Shown here piece after piece: positions 43,080 through 50,304 of a DNA stretch of 64,000 nucleotides; the first letter of the stretch is position 1; every line of letters starts with the position of its first letter. The stretch lies in NCBI GenBank assembly GCA_025462735.1, contig JAOAPC010000012.1:32134-96133 (forward strand). Reading direction: 5' to 3'. The stretch is from Acidobacteriaceae bacterium. GTDB taxonomy: Bacteria > Acidobacteriota > Terriglobia > Terriglobales > Acidobacteriaceae. The notes beneath the pieces are model-generated. The model searched no databases. It saw only the letters and a program-made list of their open reading frames with translations, and had not been told where the DNA came from. Made by a program: the position numbers and the translations under genes.

Positions 43080-43139
43080 ATGACAAGTTCTGATTGTAGT
43101 GGTAGATGTAAAAGACCAGGTGAGGTGGCTGAGACTTAG
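43080..43139 (+). CDS. 19-residue ORF at the 5' end of the structured RNA
   Basis: ATG 43080 to TAG 43137-43139 encodes MTSSDCSGRCKRPGEVAET. It is preceded by AAAGGAGGTG, an almost complete match to the 16S 3' end, at a good distance. The same bases are complementary to 43285-43293, so translation could be controlled by folding. The peptide has two Cys (C-x3-C). It may be a real short protein, a leader peptide, or coincidence within an RNA element. Confidence 0.45.
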   Translation: MTSSDCSGRCKRPGEVAET

Positions 43140-43320
43140 AGCGGTTGCTCTGAGTGCTTCGCAACTCGACCGGTGAGTTTGGGTTGAGCCCGGCGTAAGG
43201 TCGCGCCGAAGCTAAACCGCTAGACCCGGAGTTCGCTAAAGAGGCCACTGTCCCGCGCAGGTGATCGCGTCGGGTACTTAGAGTGACCACCTCTTGGTCA
43301 ATCCCGAACAGTCCGCCGGG

Positions 43321-43360
43321 CGGCCCGCAGGCAAATAGCTTGCGGGCCGTTCTCTTTTTT
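43321..43360 (+). terminator. Strong intrinsic terminator of the RNA locus
   Basis: CGGCCCGCAGGC (43321-43332) pairs with GCTTGCGGGCCG (43338-43349), 12 pairs including one G-U, with a 5-nt AAATA loop, followed by TTCTCTTTTTT. Confidence 0.95.
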
Positions 43361-43427
43361 GCGGGGTTGGAGTTCCAGCCGGACACGTTTGAGGTTCGAA
43401 CCTGCGCATTCCAGCCACAACCTCGAT

Positions 43428-43895
43428 ATGATTCTGTTCGTGGCGACGTTGGATTTCGGGAAAGAATACGAGAGGTTTGCAAGCCACTATTCCCAAATGA
43501 GCGACGGCGAACTGCTGAAGGTTGCGCTTGAGTCCTCGGAGCTTAGCGACCCGGCATGGGATGCGCTTGAGGATGAATTAGACCGTCGCAAGCTGGAAGT
43601 CCCGGAACCCGAGTCGTTGCCGGAACCCATTTTGCCGGCGATGCGAGATCTGGTCGTGCTCCGCCGGTTCCGCGACGTTCCCGAGGCACCGCTCGCGAAA
43701 GGCAGGCTAGAGGCGTCAGGGATCGAGTGCTTCCTCGCCGACGAAAATATGGTCCGCATGGACTGGTTCATCTCCAACCTTCTCGGCGGAGTGAAGCTAC
43801 TGGTGCAGCCAGCGGACTTTAGCAAAGCCAGCGAGATATTGAATGAGCCGGTCGGGTCTGATTCCAGCGACGACTTCGAGTCTGATCAGGGTTGA
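43428..43895 (+). CDS. DUF2007-type protein (putative signal transducing protein)
   Basis: A 155-residue protein, start at ATG 43428; the frame itself is open from 43359 but that part overlaps the terminator. The N-terminal half is helical (YSQMSDGELLKVALESSELSDPAWDAL, a domain seen in many acidobacterial proteins). The C-terminal half has the DUF2007 pattern: VLRRFRDVPEAPLAKGRLEASGIECFLADENMVRMDWFISNLLGGVKLLV, shown in outline. It is cytosolic and its function is unknown. An inner start at Met 24 (SDGELLK...) is possible. It converges with a Nudix gene. Confidence 0.8.
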   Translation: MILFVATLDFGKEYERFASHYSQMSDGELLKVALESSELSDPAWDALEDELDRRKLEVPEPESLPEPILPAMRDLVVLRRFRDVPEAPLAKGRLEASGIECFLADENMVRMDWFISNLLGGVKLLVQPADFSKASEILNEPVGSDSSDDFESDQG

Positions 43896-43917
43896 GCACC
43901 CATAGGTGAGGAACACT

Positions 43918-44346
43918 CTAGTCAGCTTTTGAGAATCCGAGCTGCACTATATTTCGTGTGTCCTCAGGCAGAGAGATTTCCGCTACTTCGTCCGGCGTAA
44001 ACCAGCGAGCATCGGCTGCATCGCCCGCTGCGAGCACATCTCCGAAGATTTTCTGGCAGAGGAAATCAATAAGCACGTAGTGGTAGAGCGTGGCTTTCTT
44101 GTCATCGGGCACGACGCGGTCGAAGACCCCAAGCAGATCGGTGGCACGGACAACGATCCCGGTTTCTTCCAGCGCCTCGCGTTCCGCTCCCTGCCGCATG
44201 GTCTCGCCTAATTCGAGCATTCCGCCGGGGATTGACCACTCGCCGAGCAATGGCGCTTTGCCTCGCTTAATAAGCAACACGCGACCGTCTTCAATGATGA
44301 CGGCACCGACTCCGACCAACGGGTGTTGAGGATATTCACGTTGCAT
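43918..44346 (-). CDS. Nudix hydrolase
   Basis: A 142-residue Nudix enzyme hydrolysing a nucleoside diphosphate linked to another group. The Nudix box G-x5-E-x7-R-E-U-x-E-E-x-G-U is complete: GGMLELGETMRQGAEREALEETGI. The substrate cannot be told; the flanking PGGMLELGE and YVLIDFLC segments resemble ADP-ribose pyrophosphatase-like or MutT-like members. It is cytosolic. It is divergent from the ligD gene (153 bp), with no clear promoter. Confidence 0.92.
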   Translation of the reverse strand: MQREYPQHPLVGVGAVIIEDGRVLLIKRGKAPLLGEWSIPGGMLELGETMRQGAEREALEETGIVVRATDLLGVFDRVVPDDKKATLYHYVLIDFLCQKIFGDVLAAGDAADARWFTPDEVAEISLPEDTRNIVQLGFSKAD

Positions 44347-44499
44347 GAAGAGGATTTAACGCCAAGAAGGGAACCCTGACCAACGCCCGCGTCAGAAAAA
44401 GAATGCAGAGGCAGAGAGTCATTGTCGAACTGACTGTAGCATTCTGACTCAGATGGCGCCATTGCGCTTCTCGGGTCTTCTTTCTTTACAATATCGGTC

Positions 44500-46365
44500 G
44501 TGGCTCTAGAAGAATACAAACGCAAGCGGCGCTTCTCGGAGACTCCTGAGCCCCCTCCAAAACTGGAGAAGAGCAAAGGCCATCGCTTCGTGGTGCAGCG
44601 CCATCGCGCTACGCGCTTGCATTACGACTTCCGCCTGGAGATGGAAGGCGTTTTGAAGTCGTGGGCCGTGCCCAAAGGCCCATCGCTGAATCCCGGCGAT
44701 AAGCGTTTAGCCATGCAGGTTGAGGATCATCCTGTTTCCTACTTTGATTTTGAGGGCATTATTCCCGAAGGCAACTATGGCGCGGGTACGGTGATGGTGT
44801 GGGATGTCGGTGCATGGGAACCGCTCTCACCGGTACCGGTCAATGGAGAATATGTTCCCGGCACCGAAGCTGAGGCTGCGGCCATGATCAAAAAAGGCGA
44901 TCTGAAATTCCGCCTTCATGGGCAGCGACTGAACGGCGACTACGCATTGATTCACATGAAGGCGCGCCGGCCTGGGAGTAAGGGCAACGAATGGCTGATG
45001 ATCAAGAAGGCCGACAAATACGTAGATGAAAAATTCGATATCGAGAAATATGACAAGTCGGTGCTGAGCGGTCAGACCATGGCGCAAATCGCGGGGGACG
45101 AAGGCTCGGCCGAATGGCAGAGCAGCAAGAAGGCATCCCGAGGCGGAGTAAAGGCCGCCTGGCTTGCTGATACTATGGCTAAGCTGGATAAAAAAAAACG
45201 AAAAATCCAAAGCAGAACCACAGAGGGCACAGAGGAACACAGAGAAAGGACCAAAGCTGATTTACTAATTCCATCCCAAAAGCGATCCGAGACGCGAGTA
45301 GTTTCGAGAACGGCGCCTTCCTCTGTGATCTCTGTGACCTCTGTGGTTAAGAATTTGCGCGGGGCCATCAAGCGGCCCATACCCACCGCAATTCAGCCGA
45401 TGCTCGCGTCAATCGCGGAAGAGCCTTTCGACAATCCGAACTGGTTGTTCGAAATCAAATGGGACGGCTATCGCGTGGTCTCATTCATCGAAAATGGAGC
45501 CGTCCGCATGGTCTCGCGCAATCAGAATGATCTTGGGCCGCGTTATCCCGAGCTGCGCGAGTTGCCAAAGCTGGTCAATGCGAAGTCGGCCATTCTCGAC
45601 GGCGAAGTAGTCGTCCTCGATGAACAAGGCCGTCCATCGTTCAGCCTCATGCAGCAACGTACAGGGATCCGGGCCCACGGGCGCCAGACGGCATCACGGT
45701 CGGATCTGCCCATCCTTTATTACGTATTCGATCTCATCTATCTCGACGGCTATGATCTGCGACGGGTTGCGCTCGACGATCGCAAGCGGATGCTGCGGCA
45801 AATACTCCCCGCAGGAGAGATGGTTCGCTACTCGGACCATCAGGCGGGGCAGGGTGTTGCTCTTTTCCAAGCGGCGAAACAGAAAGGTTTGGAGGGAATT
45901 CTCGCAAAGAAATGCAATAGCTGCTACGAGGAACGGCGCAGCCGCGAGTGGCTGAAAATCAAAATCACACAGACGGTGGATTGTGTAATCGGGGGATACA
46001 CCGACCCAGAAGGAGCGCGGCAATATTTCGGCTCCCTGGCTCTGGGACTTTACAATGATAAGAAGCAACTGATCCATGTGGGCAACGCGGGAACGGGCTT
46101 CAACCAGGCCATGCTGAAACAAATCTGGGGAGTCCTGAAGGAAATCGAAACGAAAAAGAGTCCGTTCACCGGTCCAGTGGACGCCAAGAACGTACACTGG
46201 GTGAAGCCGGAGCGGGTTGCAGAAGTTAAGTTTTCTGAGTGGACGCACGAAACTTCCGAAGGCGGGTTGAAGCTTCGCGCGCCGGTGTTTCTCGGTTTGC
46301 GAGAAGACAAGAATCCGGAAGACTGCACGTTCAAAGGGCAGACGGAAGAGGTAGTTACCACTTAA
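44500..46365 (+). CDS. ligD: ATP-dependent DNA ligase LigD (phosphoesterase + ligase), with repeat-derived linker
   Basis: A 621-residue NHEJ-type ligase. An N-terminal 3'-phosphoesterase domain (about 25-170) has FVVQRHRATRLHYDFRLEM and GAGTVMVWD. The ligase domain has the nucleotidyl-Lys motif EIKWDGYRVV (Lys about 320), then DGEVVVLDEQGRPSF and the OB-fold with CVIGGYTDPEGARQYFGSL. The polymerase domain of three-domain LigD is absent. Residues about 239-283 (TTEGTEEHRERT ... SSVISVTSVVKN) are encoded by an inverted-repeat element (45216-45349) normally found between genes here. The GTG start is the first available. Ku was not seen nearby. Rhodanese gene follows 12 bp downstream. Confidence 0.92.
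   Translation: MALEEYKRKRRFSETPEPPPKLEKSKGHRFVVQRHRATRLHYDFRLEMEGVLKSWAVPKGPSLNPGDKRLAMQVEDHPVSYFDFEGIIPEGNYGAGTVMVWDVGAWEPLSPVPVNGEYVPGTEAEAAAMIKKGDLKFRLHGQRLNGDYALIHMKARRPGSKGNEWLMIKKADKYVDEKFDIEKYDKSVLSGQTMAQIAGDEGSAEWQSSKKASRGGVKAAWLADTMAKLDKKKRKIQSRTTEGTEEHRERTKADLLIPSQKRSETRVVSRTAPSSVISVTSVVKNLRGAIKRPIPTAIQPMLASIAEEPFDNPNWLFEIKWDGYRVVSFIENGAVRMVSRNQNDLGPRYPELRELPKLVNAKSAILDGEVVVLDEQGRPSFSLMQQRTGIRAHGRQTASRSDLPILYYVFDLIYLDGYDLRRVALDDRKRMLRQILPAGEMVRYSDHQAGQGVALFQAAKQKGLEGILAKKCNSCYEERRSREWLKIKITQTVDCVIGGYTDPEGARQYFGSLALGLYNDKKQLIHVGNAGTGFNQAMLKQIWGVLKEIETKKSPFTGPVDAKNVHWVKPERVAEVKFSEWTHETSEGGLKLRAPVFLGLREDKNPEDCTFKGQTEEVVTT
45216..45349. repeat. Inverted-repeat element inside ligD
   Basis: The left arm AACCACAGAGGGCACAGAGGAACACAGAG begins at 45216, and the right arm, its near inverse TCCTCTGTGATCTCTGTGACCTCTGTGG, ends near 45347. 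It has the same arm structure and size (about 130 bp) as the intergenic element at 2638-2765, but sits in frame between the two LigD domains. Confidence 0.85.
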
Positions 46366-46377
46366 TTAGGAGGACGT

Positions 46378-46749
46378 ATGCAGCACACTCCGCGGTTTTT
46401 AAAAATTGTTGACGATGCGAAGTCTCGCGTTAAAGAGACCACTGTCGATGAAGTAAAAGAGAAGCTCGACGGCGGCGAGAAATTTCTATTGGTCGATGTG
46501 CGCGAAGAGAGCGAATTCGCTAAGGACCATTTGCCGGGAGCGATTCATCTCGGCAAAGGCGTGATTGAGCGCGATGTCGAGGCGCGTGTCCCCGACGTGA
46601 AGACTCCCGTGGTCTTGTACTGCGGCGGAGGTTTTCGCTCGGCGCTGGCGGCTGACAATCTGCAAAAGATGGGTTATACAAACGTGCTATCGATGGATGG
46701 CGGCGTGCGCGAGTGGCGGGAAAAGAATTATCCGATGACTCGCGGATGA
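46378..46749 (+). CDS. Rhodanese-domain protein
   Basis: A 123-residue single-domain rhodanese. The fold shows LLVDVREESEFAKDHLPGAIHLGKGVIERDVEARVPD and the active-site loop VVLYCGGGFRSALAADNL with the catalytic Cys (YCGGGFRS), then VLSMDGGVREWREKNYP. It would transfer sulfur from thiosulfate or a persulfide in the cytosol; a regulatory, cyanide-detoxifying or thiolation role is open. AGGAGG stands just before the ATG and the gene lies 12 bp after ligD, suggesting cotranscription, with no obvious functional link. Confidence 0.9.
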   Translation: MQHTPRFLKIVDDAKSRVKETTVDEVKEKLDGGEKFLLVDVREESEFAKDHLPGAIHLGKGVIERDVEARVPDVKTPVVLYCGGGFRSALAADNLQKMGYTNVLSMDGGVREWREKNYPMTRG

Positions 46750-46798
46750 CGGGATGGTGTGGACGGGCGAGGACGCCGGTTGCTCCAAAACTCGGAAA

Positions 46799-47545
46799 TC
46801 AGTTCTGGCCCGCTAATGCCTTTTTCTCCTCATTTGTAAGCGGACGCGCTTTGCCTTTCGGTAAATCGCCCAGCCTTACAGGACCAATCGCAACCCGGAC
46901 CAGTCGCAATACGTCGATCCCAAGCTCTGAAAGCATCCTGCGAATGTGCCGGTTTTTGCCTTCGTCGAGCACGATCTCCAACCAGGAATTCTTTTTTCCC
47001 AGGCGCAAAACGCTTGCGCGTTTGACGCCAAGGAAATCCCCTTCCGCAGTTCTAACGCTTTTCTGCAGGCGGTCGACTAGCTCCTTGCCCGCGATCGCCC
47101 CGATCTGGACGTGATAAGTTTTCTCAATGTGTGCCTCCGGCGAGGAAATTCGGGCACCCCAGGCTGAGTCATTCGTTAGCAAAAGGAGGCCCTCGCTGGC
47201 CATATCCAGCCGGCCCACGGGAGCTAGCCAGTCTTTCTCTGTATAGTTGGGAAGCAGGGAATAGACGGTTTTGCGCCCTTTCTCGTCGCGAGCGGTGGTC
47301 ACCACGCCTCGGGGCTTATTGAGCATCAGGTAGAGCATGCCCGCCTGGCCGATCTTGTTTCCGTCCACCTCAATCCGGTCTTTGCCGGGCAAGACGGGCT
47401 TCTCGGGGTCCCGAACCAAGCGCCCATTGAGTCGCACGCGCCCGGCGCGGATCAAGCCGAAGGCCTGAGACCGCGAGCAATAGCCCAATTTCGAGAGCGC
47501 CCGCGCAAGGCCGGTCTGGCGGGCACTTTGACTGTCGCTGATCAT
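46799..47545 (-). CDS. RluB/RsuA-family 23S or 16S rRNA pseudouridine synthase
   Basis: A 248-residue enzyme. An N-terminal S4 RNA-binding domain (RALSKLGYCSRSQAFGLIRAGRVRLNGRL) is followed by the catalytic domain with PVGRLDMASEGLLLLTND (catalytic Asp in GRLD) and KNRHIRRMLSELGIDVLRLVRVAIGPVRLGDLPKG at the end. Members (RluB, RluE, RluF, RsuA) convert specific uridines in rRNA. The substrate position cannot be told; the L-N-K-P-R-G-V-V-T-T motif favours the RluB group. It converges with the rhodanese gene (49-bp gap). Confidence 0.92.
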   Translation of the reverse strand: MISDSQSARQTGLARALSKLGYCSRSQAFGLIRAGRVRLNGRLVRDPEKPVLPGKDRIEVDGNKIGQAGMLYLMLNKPRGVVTTARDEKGRKTVYSLLPNYTEKDWLAPVGRLDMASEGLLLLTNDSAWGARISSPEAHIEKTYHVQIGAIAGKELVDRLQKSVRTAEGDFLGVKRASVLRLGKKNSWLEIVLDEGKNRHIRRMLSELGIDVLRLVRVAIGPVRLGDLPKGKARPLTNEEKKALAGQN

Positions 47546-47743
47546 GGAAATTCATGGAAGACGTTAACAGACGGCGTTAACGTTCGGATTGCGATGATAT
47601 AAAAAACTCCGGCTCCATAAAAATTTTGCACCCGCCCTCTTCCCAATGCATTGATTTAGGTGCATAATTCATGGACTCTGAATTGCAGATGAAGCGCAGC
47701 GCCCTCTTCGTCAAGAATTAAAAAAATCTCTTGGGACAGTTTC

Positions 47744-48079
47744 ATGTGGCTTGAAAAACTTTTTTCAGGCGTGCTCCGAGTTCTAACTCCGCTCGGGCCG
47801 CGTTACCTGAACCCCTCTGTCGCTCAACGGCTGTATCTAATCTGGGTCTTCCGCCATTTTGAGACCTTGCCGGTAAAGGTGCTGAGTTCGCGCCAACGGC
47901 GCATGATTGAATACATGTGCGCCAACAACCAGTTCGTCTCTCTTGACATGGGGTTGGACGAGACGCCGTTGTTAGGCACATTGGAGCAGCGCCCGCCGGT
48001 GCCGGCTACTGTCGCTCCTCGTAAACCCGTCAGCTCGGTGAGGGACGTGGGGCCGTTAACTGCCGACGCTCAGCAGTAG
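47744..48079 (+). CDS. Protein of unknown function (111 residues)
   Basis: The protein begins MWLEKLFSGVLRVLTPLGPR, followed by YLNPSVAQRLYLIWVFRHFETLPVKVLSSRQRRMIEYMCANNQFVSL. Its C-terminus is Pro/Val-rich and looks disordered. No membrane segment is certain, although the first 40 residues are amphipathic. The YLNPSxxQRLYLIWVFRHF pattern resembles other acidobacterial small proteins of unknown role. No ribosome site is strong. It converges with the M13 peptidase gene, with 66 bp between them. Confidence 0.65.
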   Translation: MWLEKLFSGVLRVLTPLGPRYLNPSVAQRLYLIWVFRHFETLPVKVLSSRQRRMIEYMCANNQFVSLDMGLDETPLLGTLEQRPPVPATVAPRKPVSSVRDVGPLTADAQQ

Positions 48080-48145
48080 CACTGGGTTCTCTTCCACATC
48101 CAGCGACGGGTAGCTTCGCCAGCCGAAACTACCCTTCTCTCGTTC

Positions 48146-50203
48146 CTACCATACCCGGCAAATTTTCTCCGGCGGCTTGGTCATGGGGTGTCCTGCCTTG
48201 CAGGAAAAAGCCTGGGAAAACTCCGGCATGTTCACAACCACGCCGTTGATACGGTACTGGGCCGGAGAATGAGGATCAGTCGCAGCACGAACCCGTAAAT
48301 CCTCGGGACGTTCATTGGCACAGTCCCACTGTGCGAAGCCAATGAAGAAGCGCTGCTCCGGAGTAAGGCCGTCGACAGGCTGGAGGTTCTTGTCTTTGGT
48401 TTCGTCTTTCCATGCCATGTAGGCCAGGACCTCGCCGCCGAAATCGGCCACATCTTCGCCGAGAGTGAGCGCGCTGTTGATGTGAACGTCATCGACGACG
48501 ACGTATTGCGCGTACTGGTCTTGCACGCATTTGGTTTTCGCGTCGAACTTTTCACGGTCTTCTTTGGTCCACCAGTTTCGCAGATTGCCTTTGGCGTCGA
48601 ACTGACTGCCTTCATCATCGAAGCCGTGGGTCAGTTCGTGGCCGATGGTGCCACCGGTGTCTCCGTAATTCGGGGCATCATCCATTTTCGCGTCGTAGAC
48701 CGGAGGTTGCAGCACGCCGGCTGGAAAATTAATGTCATTCATCTGCGGATTGTAGTAAGCGTCAACCGTGGCGGGAGAGATGTCCCATTCGGTGCGGTCA
48801 ACCGGTCTGCCAATTTTGCTAATGTCGCGACGGCTTTCAAATTCGTGCGCTCGCTGGATGTCCTGGACGAAGTCGCCGGGCACAATTGTGAGCGAACTGT
48901 AGTCGCGCCACTTGTCGGGATAACCGATTTTGTTGCGAATGCCATGTAGTTTTATGAGAGCCTGCTGTTTTGTTTCCGGACTCATCCAGTCCAACTGCGC
49001 GATGCGCTGCGCCATCGCATCTTCGATGTGCAGTACCATCTCGCGCGTGCTCTGTTTTAGTTCCGGTGAGAATACATGCGCCACATAAGCTTGGCCTACA
49101 GCTTCACCCAGGTTGCGGTCGGTGTACGAGACGCACCGTTTCCAGCGCGGCTGTTGTTCGGACACACCTCGCAAATACTTTCGATAGAAGTCGAAGTTTT
49201 CCTGAACGAATTTTGACGACAGATATGGCGATTCCGAATCGACGACGTGGAAACGCAGATAGGTTTTCCAGTTACCAATCGGTTCAGATGTCAGCAACAC
49301 GTTCACTTCTTTGAAAAAATCAGGTGTGTTCACGTTGACAGTCTCGAACTTGGGATAGCTCGCGTCGCGGTAGTAAGCGGTCCAATCAACGGCGGGAGCC
49401 AACTGGTGCAGCTCGGCAATTTTCATCTTGTGTTTCAGGTTATACGGATTGCGTCGTGCGACACGCGTCAGGGAAGCATTGGCAAGTGCGGTTTCAATGC
49501 GCATTACCGTTTGCGCGTTCGCCTTAGCAGTACCCGGACTATCGCCGCTGAGCTCCAAAACGGCTTGAACATGTTGCACGTAACGGTCGCGAGTCTCTTT
49601 AGATTTGGCGTCGTCTTTTACGTAATAGTCACGGTCCGGCAAGCCCAGCCCACCCTGGTCTAGCCCGGCAATCACCTGGTCTGAGTTGTCAGGGTCTTGC
49701 TCTGAACCTCCGTCGAACAAAATCTTGCTGAAGGTGAGCTGCAGGCGGGCGATCAGGTGAGTGAGTTCGGCCACAGAATTTAGTCGTGCGATCTCATCCA
49801 GTTCCGGCTGCAATCCCGATATGCCGCGCTTCTCAGCGGCATTTTCGTCCATGCACGCGCCGTAGAAATCTCCAATTTTTTGGGTCACCGCATCCCGCTG
49901 GCTGGTGGTCGAAGCCGCCTGCTCCAGAATGGTGCGCAGGTAATTGAGATTGTCCTGATAGAGCTTGCCGTACACTGACCACGAGGTCTGGTCAGGAGGG
50001 ATCGGGTTCTTCTTTTGCCAGCCGCCGCACGAATAGTGGTAAAGATCCACACAGGGATCGATAGAACGGTCCATCGAGGACAAGTCCAGGCTCGGAGAAT
50101 ATGGCAGTGCTGGCTGAGCCTCTGGTCCGTTGGATTGGCTGAAAGCGGTTGCGGTGCAGAGCAGGACAGAAAAGATCGGGCACAAGGCGAATCTGTTTTT
50201 CAT
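48146..50203 (-). CDS. Secreted M13 family metallopeptidase (PepO/neprilysin-like)
   Basis: A 685-residue zinc peptidase with signal peptide MKNRFALCPIFSVLLCTATAFSQ. The catalytic motif is TIGHELTHGFDDEG (HExxH), and the third zinc ligand is in LTLGEDVADFGGEV (ExxxD). NPQMNDINFPAGVLQPP and the C-terminal FSQAFSCKAGHPMTKPPEKICRVW are hallmarks of the M13 family. It degrades small peptides in the periplasm or outside the cell. Families of M13 peptidases are expanded in Acidobacteria. The 101-bp gap to guaA shows no clear terminator. Confidence 0.95.
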   Translation of the reverse strand: MKNRFALCPIFSVLLCTATAFSQSNGPEAQPALPYSPSLDLSSMDRSIDPCVDLYHYSCGGWQKKNPIPPDQTSWSVYGKLYQDNLNYLRTILEQAASTTSQRDAVTQKIGDFYGACMDENAAEKRGISGLQPELDEIARLNSVAELTHLIARLQLTFSKILFDGGSEQDPDNSDQVIAGLDQGGLGLPDRDYYVKDDAKSKETRDRYVQHVQAVLELSGDSPGTAKANAQTVMRIETALANASLTRVARRNPYNLKHKMKIAELHQLAPAVDWTAYYRDASYPKFETVNVNTPDFFKEVNVLLTSEPIGNWKTYLRFHVVDSESPYLSSKFVQENFDFYRKYLRGVSEQQPRWKRCVSYTDRNLGEAVGQAYVAHVFSPELKQSTREMVLHIEDAMAQRIAQLDWMSPETKQQALIKLHGIRNKIGYPDKWRDYSSLTIVPGDFVQDIQRAHEFESRRDISKIGRPVDRTEWDISPATVDAYYNPQMNDINFPAGVLQPPVYDAKMDDAPNYGDTGGTIGHELTHGFDDEGSQFDAKGNLRNWWTKEDREKFDAKTKCVQDQYAQYVVVDDVHINSALTLGEDVADFGGEVLAYMAWKDETKDKNLQPVDGLTPEQRFFIGFAQWDCANERPEDLRVRAATDPHSPAQYRINGVVVNMPEFSQAFSCKAGHPMTKPPEKICRVW

Positions 50204-50304
50204 TTTGTTTAGACTCGAAGATCCTGAGAAGGTTAGAAACCCACCAATTCTAGCGGAAGGGCGTGTTGTCTGAGACCAAGAGCCAGGATTTTACGAGAGT
50301 TTGA

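Larger units (their letters stand above)
43062..43360 (+). ncRNA. Candidate structured RNA with embedded short ORF
   Basis: This stretch of about 300 nt is full of complementary segments. GAGGTGGTC (43069-43077) pairs perfectly with GACCACCTC (43285-43293), closing a domain of 225 nt. AGCGGTT (43140-43146) pairs with AACCGCT (43215-43221). Local hairpins include GAGT-GC/GC-A-ACTC around 43151-43167, CGGCG/CGCCG at about 43192-43209, and CCCGCGC/GCG-T-CGGG around 43251-43275. It ends with a 12-bp terminator (43321-43360). It resembles none of RNase P, tmRNA, 4.5S RNA or a known riboswitch as far as can be judged by eye. No protein frame on either strand explains it. It could be an acidobacterial sRNA or a leader for the downstream DUF2007 gene. 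Confidence 0.6.

Noticed and set aside
43110..43150. tRNA-Ser-like stretch (GGTGAGGTGGCTGAGACT)
   Set aside because: No acceptor pairing, no anticodon arm of proper size and no TTCGA-type T loop at the right distance.
43003..43482. Minus-strand ORF of 159 codons over the RNA locus
   Set aside because: It runs antisense to the structured RNA and terminator, has no recognisable domain and low-complexity composition; the plus-strand structure explains the DNA better.
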